From: JAIPFM01 sp964494325
GTDB taxonomy: Bacteria > Planctomycetota > Phycisphaerae > Sedimentisphaerales > Anaerobacaceae
DNA: 64,000 bases
Reading direction: 5' to 3'
NCBI GenBank assembly: GCA_964494325.1
Contig: CAZBTJ010000003.1
Span: 1 to 64,000 of the forward strand
In this document: in pieces, positions 7,821-16,036 of the stretch
How positions within the stretch are numbered: position 1 is the stretch's first letter
How the letters are laid out: each line of letters opens with the position of its first letter
Notes under the pieces: model-generated
Told to the model about the DNA's origin: nothing
The model's database searches: none
What the model saw: the letters and a program-made list of their open reading frames with translations, nothing else
Made by a program: the position numbers and the translations under genes

Positions 7821-10800
7821 ATGGAAACTGAAAACAACTGTCCCAATTGCGGTTTACCGCTGGAAACGAATGCCCTGCAGGGGCTTTGCCCGGAATGTTT
7901 GATGAAGGCAGGCTGGCCGACTGTGGATCAGACTGAGCCCAATGCCGAGGCTGGAGGATTTGTACCGCCTTCGATTGACGATCTGGCGAAGCTTTTCCCG
8001 CAGCTTGAGATCCTGGAACTGATTGGCCGCGGAGGCATGGGGGCCGTGTACAAGGCTCGCCAGCCCAATCTGGATCGGGTTGTGGCCCTGAAGATCCTGG
8101 CCACGAAGGCTGGCTCTGATCCCGGCTTTACTGAACGCTTCACGCGTGAGGCCCGCGCCCTGGCCAGGCTCAGTCATCCGAGTATTGTGGGCGTGTATGA
8201 CTTTGGTCACGCTGGGGATCTGTCGTACTTTATTATGGAGTATGTCGACGGCCCCAACCTGCGGGAGATTGAACAGGCCGGTCAACTCAGTCCGAAAGAA
8301 GCCCTGGAGATCATTCCCCAGATCTGCGGGGCCCTGCAATTTGCCCACGATGCCGGTGTGGTCCATCGTGACATCAAGCCGGAAAACATCCTGCTCGACC
8401 AGACCGGTCATGTCAAGATCGCAGACTTCGGCCTGGCCAAGATCATGGGCCAGGAAAAATCGAATTTTACACTCACCGAGCCCAACCACATCATGGGCAC
8501 GCCGCACTACATGGCACCGGAGCAGGTCGAGCACCCCAAGGATGTGGATCACCGGGCTGACATCTATTCCCTGGGTGTGGTGTTTTATGAAATGCTCACT
8601 GGCGAACTGCCGCTGGGTAAATTTGCACCCCCATCCCGCAAGGTTAAAATGGACGTGCGTCTGGACGAGATTGTTCTCCGCACCCTGGAAAAGGAACCGG
8701 AGCTCCGCTATCAGAAGGCCAGCCAGGTACGCACCGAGGTGCAGACTATTGCGTCCACGCCCCAGACCCAGACGGATGGTGAGGGGGTGAATCATCCGGC
8801 AAAGAGTACCCTGTGTTATATCAGTACGCCCGACTATCTGCGCACCTTCAAAGGTCGTTTCTTCAATATCTACCAGGGCAAGGGTGAACTGTCTTTGAGC
8901 ACTGACATGCTCAGCTTCAAAAGCGGCTGGCAGGCAGTCACCATTCCTCTTTCAGCTATCACGACGCTGGCCCGGGGCACGTTTCCCACCTCGGCCAAGC
9001 CTCTGCCGCTCCATTACATAGCCGTGACCTTTGAAGAGCACGGTGTCTCACGTACACTATTGTTCACGCCAGTCAGGACAGAGGTCATGTCCCCATCCGA
9101 GGCCAACAAAATCGGGGCCCAGTGGTTGTCTGATCTGATCAAGGCCATTCAAGCCCGTACTGGACGCACTCTATCTGTGGGACATCTCGACGTGACACAG
9201 GAAACATCCTGGTGGGAGTACGTGAAGCTTTATCTTTTCATAGCAGCCACCAGCATCCCAGGTTTCTCATTGATTCCGATTATGTTGGAACATCGCCTGC
9301 CCAACCGGTTGAGTGAGTTTTTGCCTGGCCCCATCTTTGCAATACCCATGTTCTTCCTGTGTTTCACAATGCCTCGTTGGCTAGGCTGGTTTCGTGACCG
9401 GGCGGACCGCCGACGGTCTCATGTGCACAATGTGCCGAAGCCTGAGGGCAAAACTGGCGGCTTTGATTTCTGGATGATGCTCAAACGCCTTTTGCTACTG
9501 TTGGTGACATGCCTTCTGCTCGTAGCAGCAGGCATATTAATTGTATCCGTTGTGTTGCCGTGGTTGCACAAAGTACGCTTTGTTGCCAAACACGAATTCG
9601 GCCCCATCGTGGAACGTGAGTTCCACGAGCTGGATGCCAACAGCCCGGAGATTATCTTCTGGGACCTGGATCGGGATGTCATTATGACCCCACGCTTTGC
9701 CGTGGTCATGCCTGAAAATACGCAGTTGTTTAAATGGTTGAGTCCCGCGTCCTTACAGAGCCATGATCAGTTGCGAGAATGGATCAAGGCGTGTGGTGTT
9801 GATGTGGCTCTGACAGTTTCACAGAGCGGATGGCGTTTTATGGGGCTGGGTGCAGATAATTTGAATAGTCATTTCCAGGAACGTCCCTTTGATAGGTTCA
9901 AACCTGCGGACCTGTTTGAACGTAAGACCCATGCCTTGCGCGTCGGTGGAAGCCAGGTCCATCCTGGGCATCCAAGTGCCCTGTGTATCAAAACGGATCA
10001 AGGTAACGCCGGCGTGCTCGAATACGACGGCCTGTTAGATGGTGTGAAAGATGGATTCAAGATTCGATACAAGTTGCTGGAGAGTCGAAGTGCTGCCGCC
10101 AAGCAAGAAAGCACAATCGGGTTTCGTATTCTGCCGAGTAATGGCCCAGAGAGTCACTCACTGTCAGATGACCAGGCAGACATCCTGCGCCAGACGCTAC
10201 GCGATAGGGGCCCCGATGCCACAGACTCCACGGGTGTCGATTATGCGTGGGTCGCCGTTAAGGACAAGACCGTCTTGGACAATCTTGTGGCAGAATCTTA
10301 TCAGGGCCAACTCTATGTTTTGGCCTCCAACAGACCTGAAGATATCATGTTGCCCAATGGATCATGGGGGTTGGAACAAACAGGCGTGTCCACGAATCCG
10401 TCCAACCAACCCATTGTCACCTTGCGGTTTGATGGTCCTGGCTCTGACCGGTTCTATGCGTTGACCTCGTCACACATCGGTCAATCCCTTGGCATTCTGA
10501 TTGACGACAAACTGCTTTCATTGCCGACCATCAAGACTGCGATTTCAAAGCAGGCCATCATTGATGGCCACTACACGCAAGCACAGGCCGATGCCACGGC
10601 AGCGGCGCTCCGCGCAGGTATGCCGTTGGTTTCTCGGGCATCCACAAGTGATGTTACTCAAGGCGTGCAAGTCTCTGAACCAGATAGACCAAAGCCTCCA
10701 GTCAACACCGCCAATATGCCCCCTGAGGCGCGAAAGGTGTACCAGGTCTTCAAGGCGTGGTATGCCGCAGGCACACTCAATGATGGGGAAACATGTCTGC

Positions 10801-11420
10801 AGTACGTGACACCTGATCAGTCCGCTGCCTCGTCTTTGAAATGGATCAGGCGACTCAATAGGGCGCTGTCACTCAACCCCACTAAAACGCTCGTACCACG
10901 GGCCATTCACTGGGATGATCGCGAGGGTCTCCTTATCTCTGACAAGCTCAACCTGGATGATCCGCGTATCAGTGAGCCGCAGGTCCTGCTCTGTCTCCTG
11001 ACCAAGAAATGGGAGAATACGTGGCGCATAGAAGAACTTGCTTTGGAGGGTGTGACCGAATTGCAGTTAGAAATATCACGCTTCACGCAAAACCATCCGG
11101 ATGCCCAGGTCTGGGTGGGCGAAAGACATGAGCCTCATCCGAAGGCCGACATCCCGTTGAGTGCGGTCGTAGATTTCAACGACGCCAGTTTCTGGCAGGC
11201 CCAGATCGCCCGGCACTTGCAGGGCGTGCGCACGTTGGAGTGTGAGTTGATTACGAACCGGTTGGAGTATGGGGCAGATGCCAATACACCTGAATCGCGC
11301 GTTCGACGTCAGTTCAGCCTTAAATGGGACCGGGACCATCAATGGATTGACTGTACTGAAAGAAGTGTTGATCATGATTTTCCAGGGGGATCAGTTTGGG
11401 TGGTCTCTGCGGGGCAATGA
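7821..11420 (+). CDS. Zinc-ribbon Ser/Thr protein kinase with membrane and SecD P1-like domains (kinase 1)
   Basis: 1199 residues as read. Order: zinc ribbon (Cys7, Cys10, Cys23, Cys26); kinase domain about 62-310 with GRGGMGAVY, Lys91, HRDIKPEN (Asp184), DFG (Asp202) and MGTPHYMAPEQ; a PH-like segment about 335-450; three hydrophobic segments near 463-485, 497-520 and 555-580. The extracytoplasmic part contains, at about 862-938, a stretch resembling the SecD P1 head (PIVTLRFDGPG...IGQSLGILIDDKLLSLPTI...ALRAGMPL). An NTF2-like region and the start of a LolA-like domain follow. The frame stops at 11418-11420, but the LolA-like domain continues in the next frame (see 11374-13872), so this is probably the first 60% of a protein of about 2017 residues. 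AGGAG precedes the ATG. It is likely the partner of the sigma factor at 6866. Confidence 0.88.
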   Translation: METENNCPNCGLPLETNALQGLCPECLMKAGWPTVDQTEPNAEAGGFVPPSIDDLAKLFPQLEILELIGRGGMGAVYKARQPNLDRVVALKILATKAGSDPGFTERFTREARALARLSHPSIVGVYDFGHAGDLSYFIMEYVDGPNLREIEQAGQLSPKEALEIIPQICGALQFAHDAGVVHRDIKPENILLDQTGHVKIADFGLAKIMGQEKSNFTLTEPNHIMGTPHYMAPEQVEHPKDVDHRADIYSLGVVFYEMLTGELPLGKFAPPSRKVKMDVRLDEIVLRTLEKEPELRYQKASQVRTEVQTIASTPQTQTDGEGVNHPAKSTLCYISTPDYLRTFKGRFFNIYQGKGELSLSTDMLSFKSGWQAVTIPLSAITTLARGTFPTSAKPLPLHYIAVTFEEHGVSRTLLFTPVRTEVMSPSEANKIGAQWLSDLIKAIQARTGRTLSVGHLDVTQETSWWEYVKLYLFIAATSIPGFSLIPIMLEHRLPNRLSEFLPGPIFAIPMFFLCFTMPRWLGWFRDRADRRRSHVHNVPKPEGKTGGFDFWMMLKRLLLLLVTCLLLVAAGILIVSVVLPWLHKVRFVAKHEFGPIVEREFHELDANSPEIIFWDLDRDVIMTPRFAVVMPENTQLFKWLSPASLQSHDQLREWIKACGVDVALTVSQSGWRFMGLGADNLNSHFQERPFDRFKPADLFERKTHALRVGGSQVHPGHPSALCIKTDQGNAGVLEYDGLLDGVKDGFKIRYKLLESRSAAAKQESTIGFRILPSNGPESHSLSDDQADILRQTLRDRGPDATDSTGVDYAWVAVKDKTVLDNLVAESYQGQLYVLASNRPEDIMLPNGSWGLEQTGVSTNPSNQPIVTLRFDGPGSDRFYALTSSHIGQSLGILIDDKLLSLPTIKTAISKQAIIDGHYTQAQADATAAALRAGMPLVSRASTSDVTQGVQVSEPDRPKPPVNTANMPPEARKVYQVFKAWYAAGTLNDGETCLQYVTPDQSAASSLKWIRRLNRALSLNPTKTLVPRAIHWDDREGLLISDKLNLDDPRISEPQVLLCLLTKKWENTWRIEELALEGVTELQLEISRFTQNHPDAQVWVGERHEPHPKADIPLSAVVDFNDASFWQAQIARHLQGVRTLECELITNRLEYGADANTPESRVRRQFSLKWDRDHQWIDCTERSVDHDFPGGSVWVVSAGQ

Positions 11421-13872
11421 CTGGGCCAAGCACAAGGCGGGCGCAGGTGGCATGGCCATGTCGCAGTTCAGCAATTTTGGAGAGATGCGCAGTCATCCCC
11501 ATGAGCACGCCTTCAGTGTGACCAAGGGGATTCTGTGTAGTGACACGATTCTGAGGACCCAGTCCCAGGGCGTGATAGACTGGAGCCGGATTGAACTGGC
11601 CCATAGCCTGGATGACGAGGGCCGTCATGTGTTGAAGCGTGCCATGCCAATGCCGGGGCCGGACGGCCAGACGGTGACTACGGAACTGGCCTTAATTGGG
11701 GTGTGGGAGCAGGGGGCATTCAAGCTTCAAGAGCTCCGGGGGCAGTGCAAAGAGATTGATATGGATCTTCTTGTTGAAGCCTATTCAGACCATATCTTCG
11801 CGTACGGTTTATGGATGCCGCAAAGAGCCGAAATCTATGAGTGGACTGATCCCGGTCAGGAGGGCCCCCAGAAACTTCGAGAGAAGACCATAATCACTGT
11901 GCAGCGGATGACAATTAATCAGCCCATGACAGCGGCCATGTTCGATGGCTTTGAGCCACCTGTTGGCGTGCGCGTTGATGATCAGGTCACAGGGACACAC
12001 TATCGCGTGTGGCCAGATCTGGCACAGATCAAGGCGTCCGGGGGCAAGGATCGTGTGTCTGTGTCGGGGCGTGTGTATCTGGATGGCAAACCTTCCGTGG
12101 GTGTCACTGTCAGTACCCACGTGTACGATGACCCCAATGAAGCGATCGCTCACACGGTCAATGCGACCAGTGATGACAAGGGCGAGTTTGTGTTGACCGG
12201 TCTGGTGCCTGGACTTGAATACAGGGTTCAAGTTCAAGACGAGGCTGGCCATACGGCGAGTCAGTCCGTGCAGCTCTCTGACATGGGGGAAGATCATACT
12301 GATCTGAAGCTCGACATGACCAGCGGTCTGACTGTGACCGGTACAGTGACCGATCCAAACGGGCAGCCCCTTGCGCCGGCTTGGGTAAAATTCCGCGGCA
12401 AGCCTGCGGTTCAGACTGATGATCAGGGCCGCTATGAGGTGCATGGTCTTTACGCGGATCAGAGATATGAGATAGAGGCCGTGGCCAAGGGGTATGCGCC
12501 ACTGGATCCTGCTGGCCGGGCTATTCAGGCAAACTTCAAGATGGTCCTGGGTGACGAGGGTGAGCTTGAGCCGTTTGATATTGTGCTGCAAAAGGAGAAG
12601 ATCCTGTCTGGTCGCGTCGTGGATCAGGAAGGGCAGCCTGTGTCGGGTGTGCGAGTTAGGGTGTGGGGCAGTCCGTTCGGCATTGGCGACCTGTGGCAAT
12701 GGTATGATACACGGTCCGATCAAGACGGTGAGTTCTCTGTGGGCAATTTGGGGGATCGTGTCTATTCTTTCTTTGTGGGGCAGTATGGCAATGTGTATCA
12801 CAATCCTCTGGAGTCAACCCTTGTATTTCAGGTAACAGGTGACTCGTTCATGCCCATGTCCAGGCCAGGACGCAGTCTTGTTCCCCCAGACATCGTGGCG
12901 CGGGTTGAGGCCTTTGAGCAACCCTATAGCCAGTTCTTCAGGCTCAAGGAATACAACGATGCCTCGCGGAAAAACAACGGCGGCAAACTCATCAGCCAGT
13001 GGCTTGAGCAGCTAAAAACACCTGACAGAGGCAGGCAATGTGAAATGCTCGCCCGCTTGGGCAGTGTGCCAGCCTATCACGCCCATGATTATTTTGAACA
13101 GATTCTTTGCGGCCGCACGGTTCAAGCCTCTGGTGGTGCAGTCACCAGCTTTGGCAGCAATATAGCCAGTCGATTTGATCCAGGTGCCTTGCCTGATGAT
13201 TTGATTCACAGTCAAGATCCAAACATTGTGATGTTGACCATGCGTGCTTTGGGACGTACAGGCTTTACAGATGAACATGCAGCCCTCTTGATCGAAAAAC
13301 TCGATGATGAGAACCCCAACATTCGTCAATATGCTGTTTTGGTCCTGGCCGAATTGACCGGTGTTCATCTTGGCACAGAAAGCGAACCGTGGCAGACATG
13401 GTTGAATCATTACCAGGAATACCGTTCCGAATTGAATGGCAAGGGCTACTACGAATTGTTTGCCAGCCTGTGCGGCGCATTTCGGAAACATAGCCCAGCG
13501 CCGGAAACCACCGAACGGATCATGGCTGCCTGGGAGGGCGGAAGTGATGGTGGAGCTAGGTTCCGTCAAATGATGGGTGGTGAACAGGTTGAGGCGATGC
13601 ATCATTTCTTCAGCGCCATAAAAATTGACGGCGAGCACCCTGTCAAGTATGGCCATTGTCCCGGTTATTGGCCCACAGACATGTTCAAAGATAAGGGACA
13701 TCGAAATCAGAATCTGAAGATACAGTTTGATCGGCAATGTCAATTGGGTGAAAAGACCTTTGAGCCGGGCAGAGACTATACACTCCCGGCATTATTCCGC
13801 GACGGCCACCAAGGTAAATGGGAAATCGTGGATTTGAGATTGGATGATATAGAAGAAGTTGAGAGTCCGTAG
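11374..13872 (+). CDS. Probable C-terminal part of kinase 1: LolA-like, carboxypeptidase-regulatory-like and HEAT domains
   Basis: 832 residues if started at the ATG at 11374, though the frame is open from 11269 and no convincing ribosome site exists. Residues 1-205 look like the second half of a LolA/outer-membrane-lipoprotein-carrier-like domain whose first half ends the kinase 1 frame. Three carboxypeptidase-regulatory-like beta-sandwiches follow (starting VSVSGRVYLDGKP, LTVTGTVTDPNGQP and ILSGRVVDQEGQP). Next come HEAT-like helices (DPNIVMLTMRALGR, NPNIRQYAVLVLAEL) and a poorly defined C-terminus. Removing one G from the run at 11385-11389 joins both frames as DHDFPGDQFGW. I therefore infer a single protein broken by a frameshift or by a sequencing error. 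An independent overlapping gene is possible but less likely. Confidence 0.7.
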   Translation: MIFQGDQFGWSLRGNDWAKHKAGAGGMAMSQFSNFGEMRSHPHEHAFSVTKGILCSDTILRTQSQGVIDWSRIELAHSLDDEGRHVLKRAMPMPGPDGQTVTTELALIGVWEQGAFKLQELRGQCKEIDMDLLVEAYSDHIFAYGLWMPQRAEIYEWTDPGQEGPQKLREKTIITVQRMTINQPMTAAMFDGFEPPVGVRVDDQVTGTHYRVWPDLAQIKASGGKDRVSVSGRVYLDGKPSVGVTVSTHVYDDPNEAIAHTVNATSDDKGEFVLTGLVPGLEYRVQVQDEAGHTASQSVQLSDMGEDHTDLKLDMTSGLTVTGTVTDPNGQPLAPAWVKFRGKPAVQTDDQGRYEVHGLYADQRYEIEAVAKGYAPLDPAGRAIQANFKMVLGDEGELEPFDIVLQKEKILSGRVVDQEGQPVSGVRVRVWGSPFGIGDLWQWYDTRSDQDGEFSVGNLGDRVYSFFVGQYGNVYHNPLESTLVFQVTGDSFMPMSRPGRSLVPPDIVARVEAFEQPYSQFFRLKEYNDASRKNNGGKLISQWLEQLKTPDRGRQCEMLARLGSVPAYHAHDYFEQILCGRTVQASGGAVTSFGSNIASRFDPGALPDDLIHSQDPNIVMLTMRALGRTGFTDEHAALLIEKLDDENPNIRQYAVLVLAELTGVHLGTESEPWQTWLNHYQEYRSELNGKGYYELFASLCGAFRKHSPAPETTERIMAAWEGGSDGGARFRQMMGGEQVEAMHHFFSAIKIDGEHPVKYGHCPGYWPTDMFKDKGHRNQNLKIQFDRQCQLGEKTFEPGRDYTLPALFRDGHQGKWEIVDLRLDDIEEVESP

Positions 13873-13874
13873 GG

Positions 13875-13891
13875 TGGGGCCTTGCCCCACG
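13875..13891. repeat. Short GC-rich inverted repeat
   Basis: GTGGGGC...GCCCCAC directly after the stop codon at 13872. No T run follows, so termination is doubtful. Confidence 0.5.
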
Positions 13892-13898
13892 CGGACGA

Positions 13899-14675
13899 AT
13901 GTGGATTATGATCAGAATGAACACGGCAATGGCCTATCATAAAAACGCCCCTCACCAACATTCAAACGCTCGATTTGCCACGACCCATTGGTCTGTAGTG
14001 CTGGCTGCTGGGGACAAGGCCGATAGTCAGTGTGCTGCGGCGCTGCAGACGTTGTGCCGGACGTACTGGTATCCATTGTATGCGTATGTGCGACATCGGG
14101 GTACCCGTGCGCAGGATGCAGAGGATCTGGTTCAGGCGTTCTTTGTGTTTTTGTTGGAAAAGGATCGCTTGGGGTCTCTAGCCCAGGACAGGGGTAAGTT
14201 TCGCTCTTTCTTGTTAACCGCCTTGAAACATTTTCGAACAGATCAGTGGAAACGTGCCAGTGCTGTCAAACGTGGAGGCGGTCGAAAGATCTTCAGTCTG
14301 GACATGGCTGACGCGGAGGATCGCTTTCTGCATGAGCCTGTGGACACCATGACTCCAGACAAACTCTTTGAAATGAACTGGGCCGTGACTCTGCTCAACA
14401 CCGTGTTCAAACAACTCCAACAGGCACATCAGGCTCAGGGCAAAGGCGAGCAGTTCGAAAGCCTGAAGTTTTGCCTGACTGGCCAGCGCAGTGGTATTCC
14501 CTATGCTCAACTCGCTGAACAGCTCGTCGTATCCGAGTCTTCACTCAAGGTGATGGTCCATCGACTGCGCAAACGCTATCGGGAATTGCTACGACAGGAG
14601 ATCGCCCACACTGTGGAGAATCCTGAAGCTGTGGATGAGGAGCTGCGATATCTGTTTCGGGTGTTGACTCAGTAG
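13899..14675 (+). CDS. ECF-type RNA polymerase sigma factor, module 2
   Basis: 258 residues from 13899. Starts at 13908, 13917 and 13929 are equally possible because no clear ribosome site is present. It is plainly paralogous to the factor at 6866: FATTHWSVVL, CRTYWYPLYAYVR, GKFRSFLLTALKHF, KRGGGRKIFSLD, and a region-4 helix-turn-helix in IPYAQLAEQLVVSESSLKVMVHRLRKRYRELLR. In module 1 the kinase follows the sigma factor directly. Here a minus-strand gene (14720-15865) lies between this factor and kinase 2. Confidence 0.87.
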   Translation: MWIMIRMNTAMAYHKNAPHQHSNARFATTHWSVVLAAGDKADSQCAAALQTLCRTYWYPLYAYVRHRGTRAQDAEDLVQAFFVFLLEKDRLGSLAQDRGKFRSFLLTALKHFRTDQWKRASAVKRGGGRKIFSLDMADAEDRFLHEPVDTMTPDKLFEMNWAVTLLNTVFKQLQQAHQAQGKGEQFESLKFCLTGQRSGIPYAQLAEQLVVSESSLKVMVHRLRKRYRELLRQEIAHTVENPEAVDEELRYLFRVLTQ

Positions 14676-14719
14676 GAATACTACTTCTCGCAGAGATCGC
14701 GGAGGACGCTGAGAAAAAA

Positions 14720-15865
14720 TCAGAAATCTTTGGCTTTAAAAATAGGCAATAGCATCCAGGTTATGAAAGGGGTGATCCGGCGCTTGAACCGACCCAGATC
14801 ATCATAGTGCATGACGTCGAACACGTCTTGATCCTTGTTAAAATACTGGTTGGCCCTGTGCGGGGAAGCGTATGATGGAATAATACCAATATTGTCCTGA
14901 GCCAGGAGTCGTTTTCGGATGTTTTCCGGATTGGCGATGGAAATAGGACGCTTGGCTTCGTAAATTGCCAGCAGCATGCGCATTGTCTCGACCATTCTTC
15001 CGACGGCTTCCCCTCGCAACTCCACCTTGAAGCCTTCTTTGCGGTACATGGACGGACGGGAAACCGCGAGGTTGATGTGTGTTGTGTTACCTCCGCGTTT
15101 GATTTCCCAAGGGTGTCCCCCTCCTTGCCGAAGGGGATGTGTCCCATCAATCCAATCGGAAAACGCCTGCTCTGAATCAGGGTCTATGTCCAGAAGCCCT
15201 TCGTGCCGACCATCTGCATATCTGGAATACATCTCTCGACCGGATAAAGAGTCGTCGACGGTGTCTTGCTTACGCTTACCAGCGATATAGGCGATTCTAC
15301 AATATTGAAAGTAGTCTGCTGCTGTCATGGACGAAACTTCAGTATTCTTCGCATTGACGAAAAAACCATCTTCAATCAGGTGCACCAGCTTCCTGCTCTT
15401 GATCTTACCCAGTGCCTTGTCCAACCGGTAGACGTCAGGGAGAGAAACGCGTATGAGTGCATTGGAGACGATACCGTATCTCCGGTTCAAGGGATATTCG
15501 ACCTGAACTCGTTTATTGGCATTAATCCAGTCTTTTTGGACAGTATTCAGCCAATGAGATGCAGAGGTGATGAGGGCTTCCCAAGTTGTGGCCAGTTGAT
15601 CATAGTCTTCAAGTTCGTAGGAAGACATGCTTCCCATGGAGTCGGTGACTCGCACACTTTTTTTCGGCTCGACCTCCAGGCTGCCACCTACACTACCGAT
15701 GTCCGTGATGTAGAATGTGTGTTTATACTGATTGACATGAAGGTGATTCCACTTATCATTTCGGTCTGGAAATCGAATGTTCCATACGCGGTCTAAGCTA
15801 GACATCTCATAAGAAAAGCTGTCTAATTCCTTAATAAAGGCGTAAATAAAGGCTGTTGGTTTCAT
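14720..15865 (-). CDS. Protein of unknown function inserted between sigma factor and kinase
   Basis: 381 residues, not recognised. It has no signal peptide. The only hydrophobic stretch is near the C-terminus (ITPFITWMLLPIF), too short to be a sure membrane segment. Visible features are a mixed alpha/beta composition, a Gly/His-rich stretch about residues 247-262 (LRQGGGHPWEIKRGGN) and many charged residues. It is the only minus-strand gene between 2551 and 19424 and it interrupts the order sigma factor-kinase seen in module 1. That suggests a later insertion, though no flanking repeats or transposase are seen. Coding is supported by the long open frame and plausible protein composition only. 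Confidence 0.65.
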   Translation of the reverse strand: MKPTAFIYAFIKELDSFSYEMSSLDRVWNIRFPDRNDKWNHLHVNQYKHTFYITDIGSVGGSLEVEPKKSVRVTDSMGSMSSYELEDYDQLATTWEALITSASHWLNTVQKDWINANKRVQVEYPLNRRYGIVSNALIRVSLPDVYRLDKALGKIKSRKLVHLIEDGFFVNAKNTEVSSMTAADYFQYCRIAYIAGKRKQDTVDDSLSGREMYSRYADGRHEGLLDIDPDSEQAFSDWIDGTHPLRQGGGHPWEIKRGGNTTHINLAVSRPSMYRKEGFKVELRGEAVGRMVETMRMLLAIYEAKRPISIANPENIRKRLLAQDNIGIIPSYASPHRANQYFNKDQDVFDVMHYDDLGRFKRRITPFITWMLLPIFKAKDF

Positions 15866-16036
15866 GGCTTCTCGGTTCTTTCATGTTTTAAGCCTGGCTG
15901 ATTCTACTGAACCCATGATTCAACCATTCTGACATGATACATATTAAAATGTTATGCAACTGAGTGCATTAAAAAAATCAGGCTTGTCTGTAACCTTATG
16001 CCCAGGAACTCGTGTTGACTGGTAGGAGATTTTATT

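Noticed and set aside
7854..8795. Minus-strand open frames opposite both kinase domains (also 15944-17008)
   Set aside because: Both copies mirror the same conserved kinase sequence; their similarity follows from the sense strand.
11809..12801. 330-codon minus-strand frame opposite the carboxypeptidase-regulatory domains
   Set aside because: The sense frame has clear domains; the antisense product has none.
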